The notes beneath the pieces were generated by a model that did not search any database, was not told where the DNA came from, and saw only the letters and a program-made list of their open reading frames with translations. Below, piece by piece: positions 1-7,135 of a stretch of 64,000 nt of DNA (the stretch's first letter is position 1; each line of letters opens with the position of its first letter). Source of the DNA: Streptomyces sp. AC558_RSS880 (GTDB lineage Bacteria > Actinomycetota > Actinomycetes > Streptomycetales > Streptomycetaceae); NCBI RefSeq assembly GCF_019049255.1, contig NZ_JAGMUJ010000031.1:124001-188000 (forward strand), written 5' to 3'. The position numbers and the translations under genes were made by a program.

Positions 1-37
1 CGGTGTGCTTGTGGAAGGGGACGACGTTCTCAGACAT
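1..37 (-). CDS. 5' end of an unidentified gene, cut by the window edge
   Basis: Only twelve codons are visible, starting at an ATG at 37 and reading leftward as M-S-E-N-V-V-P-F-H-K-H-T. An AGGAG sequence lies about ten bases upstream of the ATG, which supports a real start. It follows the small gene at 146-475 in the same direction, so it probably continues the transfer operon of the integrated element. By position it could be a further transfer gene, such as an FtsK-like translocase or replication gene, but too little is present to assign a function. Confidence 0.5.
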   Translation of the reverse strand, partial: MSENVVPFHKHT

Positions 38-145
38 GCTGGGAGATCTCCTGACTGCCCCCTATGGGGGCGGGAGTAAAGGGAGAGCCGGGGTGGCCAT
101 GTCCGTGGAAAGAGGCGGTCACCCCGGCGGGGAAGGGTTGGCTGG

Positions 146-475
146 TCACCACCAGCCGGACGACTTCTTGGCGGCCTTGGTGCGGGCGGTCTCGGTGACG
201 ATCCGCTGCCGCTCCGCGTGCAGGGCGGACAGTTCCGCCGTCAGCCGCATCTCGGCAGTGCTGCCGGTGGACTCGATCTGCTGGTCCGCGCGGCCGGTGC
301 TGCGGCCCCGCATGGTGCGGTAGGCGCCGCCGGCCAGGGCGCGGGTCATGGCGCGGCGCTCGCGGCCGTTCAGCGGCCACAACTCCCCCCGCCGCACGGC
401 CTCCAACTTCTTCGAGGTCACCCGGATCTCGCGGTCCAGGCGACGCAGGTCAGCACTGCTCACGGGTGCTCCCAT
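146..475 (-). CDS. Small charged hypothetical protein of the integrated element
   Basis: The gene encodes 109 residues and overlaps the end of the upstream RRQRL gene by 26 bases, so it is probably in the same transcript. The start chosen is the ATG opening MGAPVSSADLRRLDREIRV. The upstream 24-codon extension lies wholly in the neighbouring coding sequence. The protein is rich in Arg, Ala and Glu and probably helical: a possible helix at residues 8-30, the segment ELWPLNGRERRAM, a second helix, and a basic tail KAAKKSSGWW. I recall similar unnamed proteins beside RRQRL and SpdB genes in actinomycete elements. No function can be given. Confidence 0.65.
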   Translation of the reverse strand: MGAPVSSADLRRLDREIRVTSKKLEAVRRGELWPLNGRERRAMTRALAGGAYRTMRGRSTGRADQQIESTGSTAEMRLTAELSALHAERQRIVTETARTKAAKKSSGWW

Positions 476-809
476 CGGACCCGTTCGGGCCGGGGTAGGC
501 GCAGGGCACGCACGTGCCCAGCGCGGCGGAGATGACGTATCCGGCATCGCGCCGGCATGCCGGACACAGGCGTCGGGCAGCGTTCGCCTTGGCCAGCGCC
601 GCCCTGCGGGCCGGGGTCATGGGCCGGACCGGCAGGGCCAGGTCGACGCGGTAGAGGTAGGCGACCAGTGGCCCCCGCCGGCGGCGGGGGCGCTCCAACT
701 GCGCAGCCACGTCCTGCCCACCGGGCCGTAGCCCTTGGGCGCGCAGTTGGCGGCGGGTGGCGTAGCCGTCCGGGGCGAGACGCCACCGGAACACCGGCAG
801 CGCCCCCAT
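450..809 (-). CDS. RRQRL-motif zinc-binding protein
   Basis: This 119-residue protein contains RRQLRAQGLRPGGQ near the N-terminus, a variant of the RRQRL motif that names a family found on Streptomyces conjugative elements. Near the C-terminus CPAC and CVPC, separated by about 14 residues, form a likely four-Cys zinc site. A central segment (GPLVAYLYRVDLALP) is probably beta structure. The ATG at 809 overlaps the stop of the SpdB-like gene as TGATG, indicating translational coupling. Its precise role is unknown. The neighbourhood suggests intramycelial plasmid spread or control of transfer. Confidence 0.72.
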   Translation of the reverse strand: MGALPVFRWRLAPDGYATRRQLRAQGLRPGGQDVAAQLERPRRRRGPLVAYLYRVDLALPVRPMTPARRAALAKANAARRLCPACRRDAGYVISAALGTCVPCAYPGPNGSDGSTREQC

Positions 810-1669
810 CACGCCACGCGTTTCCACGCGGCCCGCAAGCGGACCTCGGAAGCGGAGTGCCCGGCGGCCCGGAAGCGGGCGGCCATCTCCCGGTAGGAGA
901 GGGCGGGTGTTTCGCTGGTGCGGATGCCGTCGACGATGACGTCCAGGGCGTCATCGGTGAGCGCCGGCGCGGCCTCCAGCGAGCGGGCCGCGAGCGGCTC
1001 CGTCGGCCCCCACACGGGGAGTTCCCAGCGGGGTGTGACACCGGGCGTGACGCGGGCCGTCACGCTGGTCAACGCCCTGCCAGTCTCCTCACCGGCACGG
1101 GCCGTCTCTAGCGTCGACCACGCCCCGGACAACGTCTGCGCGGTCCGCGCCTGGACACGTGCGACGCGCGCCCCGGCCTCCGTCACGGCCGTCAGCCGCG
1201 TCTCCTCGGTCGCCGCCTCCGCGCGCAGTCGGGCGCGGGCCACGGCCGCCTCGTCGCGCGCCTCCTGCTGAATCCCCCGGATCGCATCCAGCGCGACCGG
1301 GGTGAGCGCGGTGCGCTCCCACATGCCATGGACCAGCCACAGGGCCTTGGCCGCGAGCGGCAGCCACGCCACAGCCAGCCACGCCCCGGCGGAATGCTCG
1401 ACACTCAGCGCGTGCGCGACCAGAACAGCGGTGGCGAGGACGCCGAACGACCAGCCCACGGCGGTCACCGCCCGGTTGTGGTCGCCCTGCGCGGCCAACC
1501 GTCGTTCATAGGCCAGGGTGGCCAGCCAACCGCCGTCGATACCGAGACCCACGACCAGCGCGACCAGCCACGGCATCGCCGCGCCCAGCCACATCACGAC
1601 CACGGCCAGGGTGAGGACCATGGACACCGCCGTCATCGCGACGGCGGGCAGAACGGTCTTGGCCCTCAT
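809..1669 (-). CDS. SpdB-like (DUF2637) membrane protein for plasmid spread
   Basis: The protein has 286 residues. An N-terminal half carries about four membrane segments (roughly residues 5-27, 30-50, 63-85 and 90-112). It is followed by a long Ala/Arg/Glu-rich helical segment and a C-terminal HTH-like region (LSYREMAARFRAAGHSASEVRLRAAW). This layout fits the Spd/DUF2637 proteins of Streptomyces conjugative plasmids, which help spread a plasmid through the mycelium after transfer. The ATG at 1669 overlaps the preceding stop by four bases (ATGA), and the stop overlaps the next start, so it sits mid-operon. The role is inferred from family and context. Confidence 0.75.
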   Translation of the reverse strand: MRAKTVLPAVAMTAVSMVLTLAVVVMWLGAAMPWLVALVVGLGIDGGWLATLAYERRLAAQGDHNRAVTAVGWSFGVLATAVLVAHALSVEHSAGAWLAVAWLPLAAKALWLVHGMWERTALTPVALDAIRGIQQEARDEAAVARARLRAEAATEETRLTAVTEAGARVARVQARTAQTLSGAWSTLETARAGEETGRALTSVTARVTPGVTPRWELPVWGPTEPLAARSLEAAPALTDDALDVIVDGIRTSETPALSYREMAARFRAAGHSASEVRLRAAWKRVA

Positions 1670-1947
1670 GCCACACCCCCGTCCCGACCGCGCACCGCAA
1701 CGGCCGCGATCAGCACAACCGGGGTGGAGTCGTCGTCGGGGTCCCGGCTGTCCTCCGTCCAGGACCACGCCGCGCCGGGCGCCATCTCGTAGCCGAGGGC
1801 GGCCAGCGCCGCCCGGCGCTCCGTCCCGGTGGGCACCGGCCCGGACCGCTCCCACCGGAAGGTCGGCCAGTCCGGCACTCCGTACAGCACGACGTACAGG
1901 CGCCACGCCCTGCCGTCGCTCGACATCTGCGCGGTCAGTGTCTTCAC
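1666..1947 (-). CDS. DUF6303 family protein
   Basis: This 93-residue protein begins MKTLTAQMSSDGRAWRLYVV and has the pattern I associate with DUF6303: a beta-rich start, a conserved PDWPTFRWERSGPVPT segment, an R-A-A-L-A-A-L-G-Y-E helix and a late WSWTEDS. It overlaps both neighbours by four bases (ATGA), between the DUF6284 gene upstream and the SpdB-like gene downstream. No enzymatic motif is visible. The family recurs in actinomycete integrative elements and has no established function. Confidence 0.72.
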   Translation of the reverse strand: MKTLTAQMSSDGRAWRLYVVLYGVPDWPTFRWERSGPVPTGTERRAALAALGYEMAPGAAWSWTEDSRDPDDDSTPVVLIAAVAVRGRDGGVA

Positions 1948-2213
1948 GCCGCACCCCCGGGAAGGCTCGCGCCGGCGGTGCCGTTGAGCAGGGCGACGCG
2001 GGCGGCCAGCGCGCGGCGGCGGGCCCGGCGGATGCGCCGGTTGTCCAGCTCGGTCGGCGTGCGGTCCAGGGTGACGATGTGCGCGTCCAGCAGGTCGACG
2101 TCCGCCAGGATGACGGGCATCTCCTGCTCGATCGCGTCCAGCTCGGCGTTCGTCGGCTCCATGAAGTCGGCGAACGCGGTAACAGCGTCCTGAACAGTGA
2201 CGATGTGCTCCAT
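1944..2213 (-). CDS. DUF6284 family protein, first gene of the transfer operon
   Basis: This 89-residue protein has the acidic N-terminal half typical of DUF6284 (EPTNAELDAIEQEMPVILAD) and a basic C-terminal half (NRRIRRARRRALAARVALL). It is the promoter-proximal gene of a leftward run of at least five overlapping genes. The long leader upstream holds a 12-bp hairpin, a short palindrome and a tRNA-like structure, and the operator repeats of the divergent GntR gene lie further upstream. It was probably part of the regulon silenced by that regulator. Molecular function is unknown. Confidence 0.72.
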   Translation of the reverse strand: MEHIVTVQDAVTAFADFMEPTNAELDAIEQEMPVILADVDLLDAHIVTLDRTPTELDNRRIRRARRRALAARVALLNGTAGASLPGGAA

Positions 2214-2251
2214 TGGGTCGTGTTCCTCTCAGCGGTGGAACGGCCCGAACA

Positions 2252-2281
2252 GCACCCCCGGAGTTGGCCCTCCGGGGGTGC
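2252..2281. promoter_or_regulatory. Strong hairpin in the leader of the transfer operon
   Basis: The arms gcacccccggag (2252-2263) and ctccgggggtgc (2270-2281) pair perfectly over 12 bp around a six-base loop. It lies 39 bases upstream of the DUF6284 start, inside the likely 5' leader. A second perfect hairpin, gccgcgtg-tca-cacgcggc, lies at 2300-2318. No U-tract follows on the minus strand. These could be attenuators, transcript stabilisers or leftward terminators blocking read-through; the sequence does not decide. Confidence 0.6.
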
Positions 2282-2341
2282 GCGCCGTTATTGGAGAAAG
2301 CCGCGTGTCACACGCGGCGCGACCACTGAGCAGCGGCCGCA

Positions 2342-2387
2342 GTGCCCCGGACCGGACTCGAACCGGTCGGGTTGCCGTACGGGGCAC
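2342..2387 (-). other. tRNA-like mini-structure (acceptor plus T-arm, no anticodon arm)
   Basis: On the minus strand, GTGCCCCG (2387-2380) pairs with CGGGGCAC (2349-2342) over 8 bp. Inside is a small hairpin CGG-CAAC-CCG and then a perfect T-arm ACCGG-TTCGAGT-CCGGT with the canonical TTCGA loop. The D-arm and anticodon arm of a normal tRNA are absent, because the whole structure is only 46 bases. It may be a decayed tRNA remnant, or a deliberate tRNA mimic in the operon leader. I could not fold a complete tRNA by extending upstream. Confidence 0.55.
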
Positions 2388-2550
2388 GCCGGTCTTCTCC
2401 GCCTTGTTTCCGACCCCTTCGGGCAGGCGGACCACGGGTTACCGGCAGTTCCCTGTGTGAAGTTCTCAAGGCGCTTGCGCTTCCTTCGAGCCCGTTTCAC
2501 GGAGCCCTCCGGGCGACATAGGAGCAGCCCAATAGGGACGCTCCGGGCTC

Positions 2551-2626
2551 ACTGTCCTAGGACTGCGGGCCGTTCAGTAAGACCATGACCCACAGTCCCA
2601 GGACTGTCAACAGTCCTGGGACTGTG
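2551..2626. promoter_or_regulatory. Triple palindromic operator of the GntR/KorSA-type regulator
   Basis: Two adjacent 16-bp palindromes of the form ACAGTCC-NN-GGACTGT lie at 2592-2607 and 2610-2625. Together they also form a perfect 17-bp inverted repeat around a two-base spacer. A weaker third copy, ACTGTCCTAGGACTGC, lies at 2551-2566 with its centre 41 bp away. The site sits between the regulator (start 2658) and the divergent transfer operon, as expected for the autoregulated operator of a GntR-type repressor that controls transfer. Confidence 0.72.
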
Positions 2627-2657
2627 TTTCACTGGTCGATGTCGAGAGGAGTGCTGC

Positions 2658-3452
2658 ATGGCGCCCAAGTGGCGGGAGCTTGCGGACCGACTGGCCGAAC
2701 AGATCAGGAACGGCGAGTACGCGCCCGGTGCCCAATTGCCGCAGATCAGGGACCTAGTGGAAGCGGGCGAAGGCTCGAAGTCCACGGTCCATGCGGCTTA
2801 CAAGGCGTTGGAGGCCGAAGGGCTGGTCACGTCGTCGCGCGGACACGGCACGGTCGTCCGTGAGCGGGCCCCGCTCAAGCGGCTCGGCATCGCACGGTAC
2901 GACAAGGCCAAGTGGCGGGACGGCGATGAAGTGGCGTTCATCGCGGACCGCGTGGCGTCCGGACGCACGTACAAGCGGAACGAACAGACCCAGACCGTCA
3001 GCCGTGTGACGGCGCCGGCCGTCGTCGCCCAGGCACACGGTCTGCCGGAAGGTGCGGAGGTCTACGCACGCGCGCGCGTGGTCAAGGAAGGCTCACAGCC
3101 GACGCACACGCTGACCAGCTACTACCGTCCCGAGCACGTAGAAGGGACGCGCATCGTCGACCCGACGCCGGGGCCTGCCGGCCGGGGCGGTGGCTTCCGT
3201 GTCCTGTACGACGCCGGATACGAGATCGACCACATGCAGGAGACGCTGTTCGCACGCATCCCCACGGCGGACGAAGTCCAGCTCCTCCAACTCGCACCGG
3301 GTGAGTGGGTGGTGGAGCTGCACCGGACGACGTACACGGCCGACGGCACCGTGGTGGAGTTCGCGGTCGGCGTGCACGCGGCGACACGCTTCGCCTGGAC
3401 GTACGACTTCAAGGTCCCCGACTCAGCGAAAACGGAGGGCGAGAGCAAGTGA
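2658..3452 (+). CDS. GntR-family regulator with UTRA domain (KorSA/TraR-like)
   Basis: The protein has 264 residues. Residues about 1-70 form a GntR winged helix-turn-helix (WRELADRLAEQIRNGEYAPG, then AQLPQIRDLVE and STVHAAYKALEAEGLV). Residues about 100-255 fit the UTRA ligand-binding fold (ARARVVKEG, THTLTSYYRPEHVEGT, PGEWVVELHRTTY). The ATG follows a clear GAGAGGAG site. In pSAM2-type elements such proteins (KorSA, TraR) repress transfer and replication genes and themselves. The operator palindromes directly upstream support autoregulation. Its stop overlaps the next start (GTGA), tying it to the YdcF-like gene. Confidence 0.82.
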   Translation: MAPKWRELADRLAEQIRNGEYAPGAQLPQIRDLVEAGEGSKSTVHAAYKALEAEGLVTSSRGHGTVVRERAPLKRLGIARYDKAKWRDGDEVAFIADRVASGRTYKRNEQTQTVSRVTAPAVVAQAHGLPEGAEVYARARVVKEGSQPTHTLTSYYRPEHVEGTRIVDPTPGPAGRGGGFRVLYDAGYEIDHMQETLFARIPTADEVQLLQLAPGEWVVELHRTTYTADGTVVEFAVGVHAATRFAWTYDFKVPDSAKTEGESK

Positions 3453-4114
3453 TCTCAGCACAGGCATGGGCCGACGCTCAACGGCTCTGGGACTTCCAGC
3501 AGATGGGCCATGAGCTGCGCCCATGCTCTGTCGCGATCGGACTCGGCAGTCATGACCTTGGAGTCGCGGACACAACCGCCGATCTCTACCACCGGGGCAT
3601 GATGCCGCTGATCGTCTTCACCGGGGCGACCAGCCGCACCACACGCGACCGCATGCCGCGTGGCGAGGCCGAGCACTACCGCGAGCGGGCGATGGAACTG
3701 GGAGTGCCGGCCGATGCCATCCTCGTTGAACCGCGGGCCCGGAATACAGGAGAGAACATCCGCTTCTCTCGCGCACTCCTCGAAGAGCACCAGGCCGCCG
3801 TCTCCTCCGTCCTGCTGGTCAGCAAGCCATACGAGGAACGACGCGCCTACGCAACCGCCCGCAAACTGTGGCCCGAAGTTGAGTGGGTCAGCGCGTCCAC
3901 ACCCATGACCCTGGCCGACTACGTCGACTCGATCGGAGACGCACGCCTGGTCATCGACATGCTGGCCGGCGCGCAGCAGCGGCTCATGATCTACCCGCAA
4001 CAGGGATTCATGATCGAGCAGCGCGTACCCGAGGACGTGACCGCAGCGTTTGAGCGCCTGCGCGACGCCGGGTTCATAAGCCGACTCGTGGCAGATGCCG
4101 CAGCGAGGGAGTGA
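3449..4114 (+). CDS. YdcF/DUF218-like protein coupled to the GntR regulator
   Basis: This 221-residue protein starts at a GTG preceded by GGAGGG and overlaps the regulator's stop by four bases. It shows the DUF218 pattern: a first beta strand SVAIGLGSHDLGVADT, MPLIVFTGATS, a glutamate in GEAEHYRERA, LGVPADAILVEPRARNTGEN and a later SVLLVSKPYEERRA strand. The family includes E. coli YdcF and SanA, which have a Rossmann-like fold and poorly known activity. It has no signal peptide or membrane segment, so it is probably cytoplasmic. Coupling with the regulator suggests a role in maintaining or signalling for the element (inference). Confidence 0.75.
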   Translation: MISAQAWADAQRLWDFQQMGHELRPCSVAIGLGSHDLGVADTTADLYHRGMMPLIVFTGATSRTTRDRMPRGEAEHYRERAMELGVPADAILVEPRARNTGENIRFSRALLEEHQAAVSSVLLVSKPYEERRAYATARKLWPEVEWVSASTPMTLADYVDSIGDARLVIDMLAGAQQRLMIYPQQGFMIEQRVPEDVTAAFERLRDAGFISRLVADAAARE

Positions 4115-4181
4115 CGGCACTGCAGAGGGCGAGTAGCTTTCTGTACTGCTGGTTGAGGCCACTGGGTGGAAATGAGGGAAA

Positions 4182-4964
4182 ATGGGGGGGAATTTATCAG
4201 ACGCGGTCTACGGTCTGATCGGAGTTCTCGGGGGTGCCGTTGTCACCGGGGGCGTTGCTTTTTGGGGGCCGCTTCAACTGCAGAAGCGGGCGAGGAGAGA
4301 AGCGGAGGCCGAACGCGACCGGGCCCGGTCCGAGACCGCGACGGCTCGCGAGGCGGAGCTGCTGCGTGCCCAAGTCGCCCGGGTTGTACTGGTGCGTAAA
4401 TCCATCGCAGCGTGGGACGACCTCTTAGTGCGAATGTGGTCGGAAATAAGTTACCGCGATCCGGTGGACCTGGAGGAGTTCCGCCGGGCTGTGGAACCTG
4501 TTCGCGCCGAGGCGCGAACAGCCCTGTACGAAGCCCTCCACGATGGTCTCTACATCCCCACAGCCAGACGCAGTGTCGACCTCGTCGAAGGGGTACGCGG
4601 CCTCGGCCAGCATACTGAGGAAGATACCGACCACCCACAATGGGTCCTGGACGTTTTCGAGGAATTGAGTCAGGTACTGGCTCGTGCCGCGCGGCAAGAC
4701 ATCGCAGAAGAGGAAAGGTCGGTGCTGCTTTCCTTCGCGCAGAAAAGGCTTGAGGTCGCTCACCATCATCGAGCCATGATTTCTCAGATCTTGATGGAGC
4801 ATGTTGAGCGTATCGCGGATATCACCACGATCGATCTCCGGGAACGGGGCGGCGGAATGCCTCGGAATGCTTCGCATCAGGTCGAGGAGAGCCTCGGAGA
4901 TATCGAGGGAGAAGGCCGCACAAGGGGCGGAGACGGAGGCGGCCTGCAAGGACGGGAAGTCTGA
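4182..4964 (+). CDS. Hypothetical protein with one N-terminal membrane helix
   Basis: The reading frame encodes 260 residues. A membrane helix spans about residues 8-29 (YGLIGVLGGAVVTGGVAFWG). It is followed by a charged coiled coil (QKRARREAEAERDRARSETATAREAEL) and an alpha-helical cytoplasmic domain. The last 35 residues are Gly/Arg-rich and may be poorly conserved. An ATG follows a GAGGGAAA sequence. Base composition is lower in GC than the flanking core genes, in keeping with membership of the integrated element. I do not recognise a family. An antisense frame (4425-5201) is also open but has a less convincing protein composition. Confidence 0.55.
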   Translation: MGGNLSDAVYGLIGVLGGAVVTGGVAFWGPLQLQKRARREAEAERDRARSETATAREAELLRAQVARVVLVRKSIAAWDDLLVRMWSEISYRDPVDLEEFRRAVEPVRAEARTALYEALHDGLYIPTARRSVDLVEGVRGLGQHTEEDTDHPQWVLDVFEELSQVLARAARQDIAEEERSVLLSFAQKRLEVAHHHRAMISQILMEHVERIADITTIDLRERGGGMPRNASHQVEESLGDIEGEGRTRGGDGGGLQGREV

Positions 4965-5229
4965 ATCCACCCTGTCCTTCAGTAACTCTTCGACAACGGC
5001 CACCCAGTACCTGTCCCGTGTGGCTACTAGGAGAGTGCCCACCCAGCGACCGGCCGAGCTGGCGCGACTAACTCGCCAGCTCAGTTGGGCCGGAACGAGG
5101 ACGTACGTGAGCTGCAGGTCATAGAAGGTGAACGGAGCCCGCTGTAAAGCTGCTGCTGGACGAGCGGCGGGCCGTCTCCGGGCCGTCCGAGGGTGGCCCA
5201 CGACAACCGCTAACGACCAACAACGACCG
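4965..5229. other. Gene-free right margin of the integrated element
   Basis: About 265 bases with no convincing gene lie between the membrane protein and the pmt terminator. The composition is less GC-rich than the core chromosome to the right. By position this is where the right attachment site should lie, but the left end and the integrase are outside the window, so a matching direct repeat cannot be identified. Confidence 0.4.
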
Positions 5230-5258
5230 CGAGGGCGCGGCAGTCTGCCGCGCCCTCG
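5230..5258. terminator. Terminator hairpin downstream of pmt
   Basis: Perfect 13-bp arms cgagggcgcggca (5230-5242) and tgccgcgccctcg (5246-5258) flank a three-base loop, 16 bases beyond the stop of the leftward pmt gene. There is no long U-tract, which is common in Streptomyces. It could act in both directions and insulate the element from the core chromosome. Confidence 0.75.
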
Positions 5259-5274
5259 TGGTGTGTCTGTGCAG

Positions 5275-7050
5275 CTAGACCCACGTGTCCAGCCACATCC
5301 GCGCCCGCCAGTCGTCGATCGGGATCGTGGTGCCGGTGTAGATGGGCCAGAAGTAGATGAAGTTCCAGGCGATCAGCAGGGTCAGTACGCCCGCCGCCGT
5401 CGCGCCCGCGACACGGCGGGTGTCGGTGGAGCGGGGCGGACCGACGAGGGCGCCCAGGAGCATCGCCACGGCCAGGCAGAGGAAGGGGAGGAAGACGACG
5501 GCGTAGAAGAAGAAGATCGTGCGCTCCTGGTACAGGAACCAGGGCGCGTAACCGGCCGCGATGCCGCAGGCGATCGCGCCGGCCCGCCAGTCGCGTCGGA
5601 ACAGCCAGCGCCACAGGACGTACAGGATCGCGAAGCAGGCCACCCACCACAGCATCGGCGTGCCGAGGGCCAGCACCTCCTGGGCGCACTTCTCGCCCGC
5701 GTCGACCGGGCAGCCGTCCGTGCCGGGGGCCGGGGACTCGTAGAAGTAGGAGACCGGACGGCCGGTGACGATCCAGCTCCACGGGTTGGACTCGTAGGTG
5801 TGCGGCGAGGACAGGCCGACGTGGAAGTCGTAGACCTGGTTCTCGTAGTGCCACAGGCTGCGCCACCAGTCGGGCAGCAGCCACGACCAGCTGCTGTCCT
5901 TGCCGTCCTTGGCCGCCCAGTCGCGGTAGTAGCCGCCGGTGCCGTCGGCCGGGGAGAGGATCCAGCCGATCCAGGAGGCGAAGTAGGTGACCACGGCCAC
6001 CGGCACGGTCGACAGGAACGCCCAGCCCAGGTCGCGCCTCAACACCGCGAGGCGGGGCCGGTGCGCGCCGGCGACCCTGCGCGCGCCGACGTCCCACAGC
6101 ACCGCCATCACACAGAACGCGGCCATGATGTAGAGGCCGTTCCACTTCGTGCCGATCGCCAGCCCCAGCATCAGACCCGCCGCCAGGCGCCAGGGGCGGA
6201 AGCCGATCCGGGTGTTCTCGGCGACGTACGCGTCCGGGCGGACCCGGCCGTCGGCGTCCACGGGCAGCGCGGCGGCGAGCTTCTCGCGCGCCCGGTCCCG
6301 GTCGACCACCAGGCAGCCGAACGCCGCCAGCACGAAGAACATCAGCACGCCGTCGAGCAGCGAGGTCCGGCTCATCACGAAGTGCAGCCCGTCCACCGCC
6401 ATCAGCGCGCCCGCGAGACAGCCGAGGAACGTGGAGCGGAACAGGCGCCGGCCGATCCGGCACAGCATCAGCACGGAGAGCGTGCCGAGCAGCGCCGTCA
6501 TGAACCGCCAGCCGAACGGGTCGAAGCCGAACAACAGCTCGCCCAGCCCGATCACGTACTTGCCGACCGGCGGATGCACGACGTACGCCGCGTCCGTCGG
6601 GACGGGGACGGGACCGCCCGAGAGGATCAGATCGTTGACGTTCTTGTCCCAGTTGACCTCGAACCCGCGGTGGACCAGCGCCCACGCGTCCTTGGCGTAG
6701 TACGTCTCGTCGAATATCACCGCCTTCGGGCTGCCCAGGTTCCAGAACCGGAGCACGCCCGCCAGCAACGTGACCAGGAGCGGGCCGCCCCACCCCGACC
6801 AGCGGGTGACGTGCCCCGCGAGGACCGGTGGCACCCCGAGCGTGTCCCACAGCCGCTTCGACGGCTCCGTGTACGGCGGCACCAGGCGGTCGCGGACGTC
6901 GCCCCCGCGGACATCGGCCTTGCGGACGTCACCTCCGGCCGGGCCCGGCGCCGGGTAGCCGAAACGGCGCAGCCGCTGCCGCCACGACGGCCGCTCTTCG
7001 TGCGGTGCCTGGTCCTGCAGGGTGTCCGTGGAGGACGCGGTACTGGTCAC
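5275..7050 (-). CDS. pmt: Polyprenyl-phosphate-mannose protein mannosyltransferase (GT39)
   Basis: This 591-residue integral membrane enzyme transfers mannose from polyprenyl phosphate mannose to Ser/Thr of exported proteins. After a 90-residue cytoplasmic tail come about ten to twelve membrane segments. The first extracellular loop carries the GT39 acidic pair D114-E115 in VIFDETYYAKD, where catalysis occurs. Aromatic loops (WSWLLPDWWRSLWHYENQ, SNPWSWIVTGRPVSYFY) match the family. The GTG at 7050 was chosen over an upstream ATG because the extra N-terminus has the composition of noncoding DNA and runs across the divergent rsmI promoter. The pmt-rsmI divergent pairing is familiar from Streptomyces (recall). 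Confidence 0.93.
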   Translation of the reverse strand: MTSTASSTDTLQDQAPHEERPSWRQRLRRFGYPAPGPAGGDVRKADVRGGDVRDRLVPPYTEPSKRLWDTLGVPPVLAGHVTRWSGWGGPLLVTLLAGVLRFWNLGSPKAVIFDETYYAKDAWALVHRGFEVNWDKNVNDLILSGGPVPVPTDAAYVVHPPVGKYVIGLGELLFGFDPFGWRFMTALLGTLSVLMLCRIGRRLFRSTFLGCLAGALMAVDGLHFVMSRTSLLDGVLMFFVLAAFGCLVVDRDRAREKLAAALPVDADGRVRPDAYVAENTRIGFRPWRLAAGLMLGLAIGTKWNGLYIMAAFCVMAVLWDVGARRVAGAHRPRLAVLRRDLGWAFLSTVPVAVVTYFASWIGWILSPADGTGGYYRDWAAKDGKDSSWSWLLPDWWRSLWHYENQVYDFHVGLSSPHTYESNPWSWIVTGRPVSYFYESPAPGTDGCPVDAGEKCAQEVLALGTPMLWWVACFAILYVLWRWLFRRDWRAGAIACGIAAGYAPWFLYQERTIFFFYAVVFLPFLCLAVAMLLGALVGPPRSTDTRRVAGATAAGVLTLLIAWNFIYFWPIYTGTTIPIDDWRARMWLDTWV

Positions 7051-7135
7051 CGCGCCATCGTAGGGAACAGGGCTGTGTGAGTCCCGCGCATGGCCGGTAT
7101 GCCCCGGCTCCGTCCGGTGCTGGGAGGATGGGGGA

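Noticed and set aside
2340..2440. A complete tRNA gene on the minus strand
   Set aside because: The T-arm and acceptor stem are perfect, but no D-arm or seven-base anticodon loop could be folded in the normal spacing, so only a tRNA-like structure is claimed.
4425..5201. A 258-residue open frame on the minus strand
   Set aside because: It overlaps the plus-strand membrane protein, whose helix, coiled coil and ribosome binding site are more convincing. It also starts in Pro/Arg-rich sequence without a ribosome binding site.
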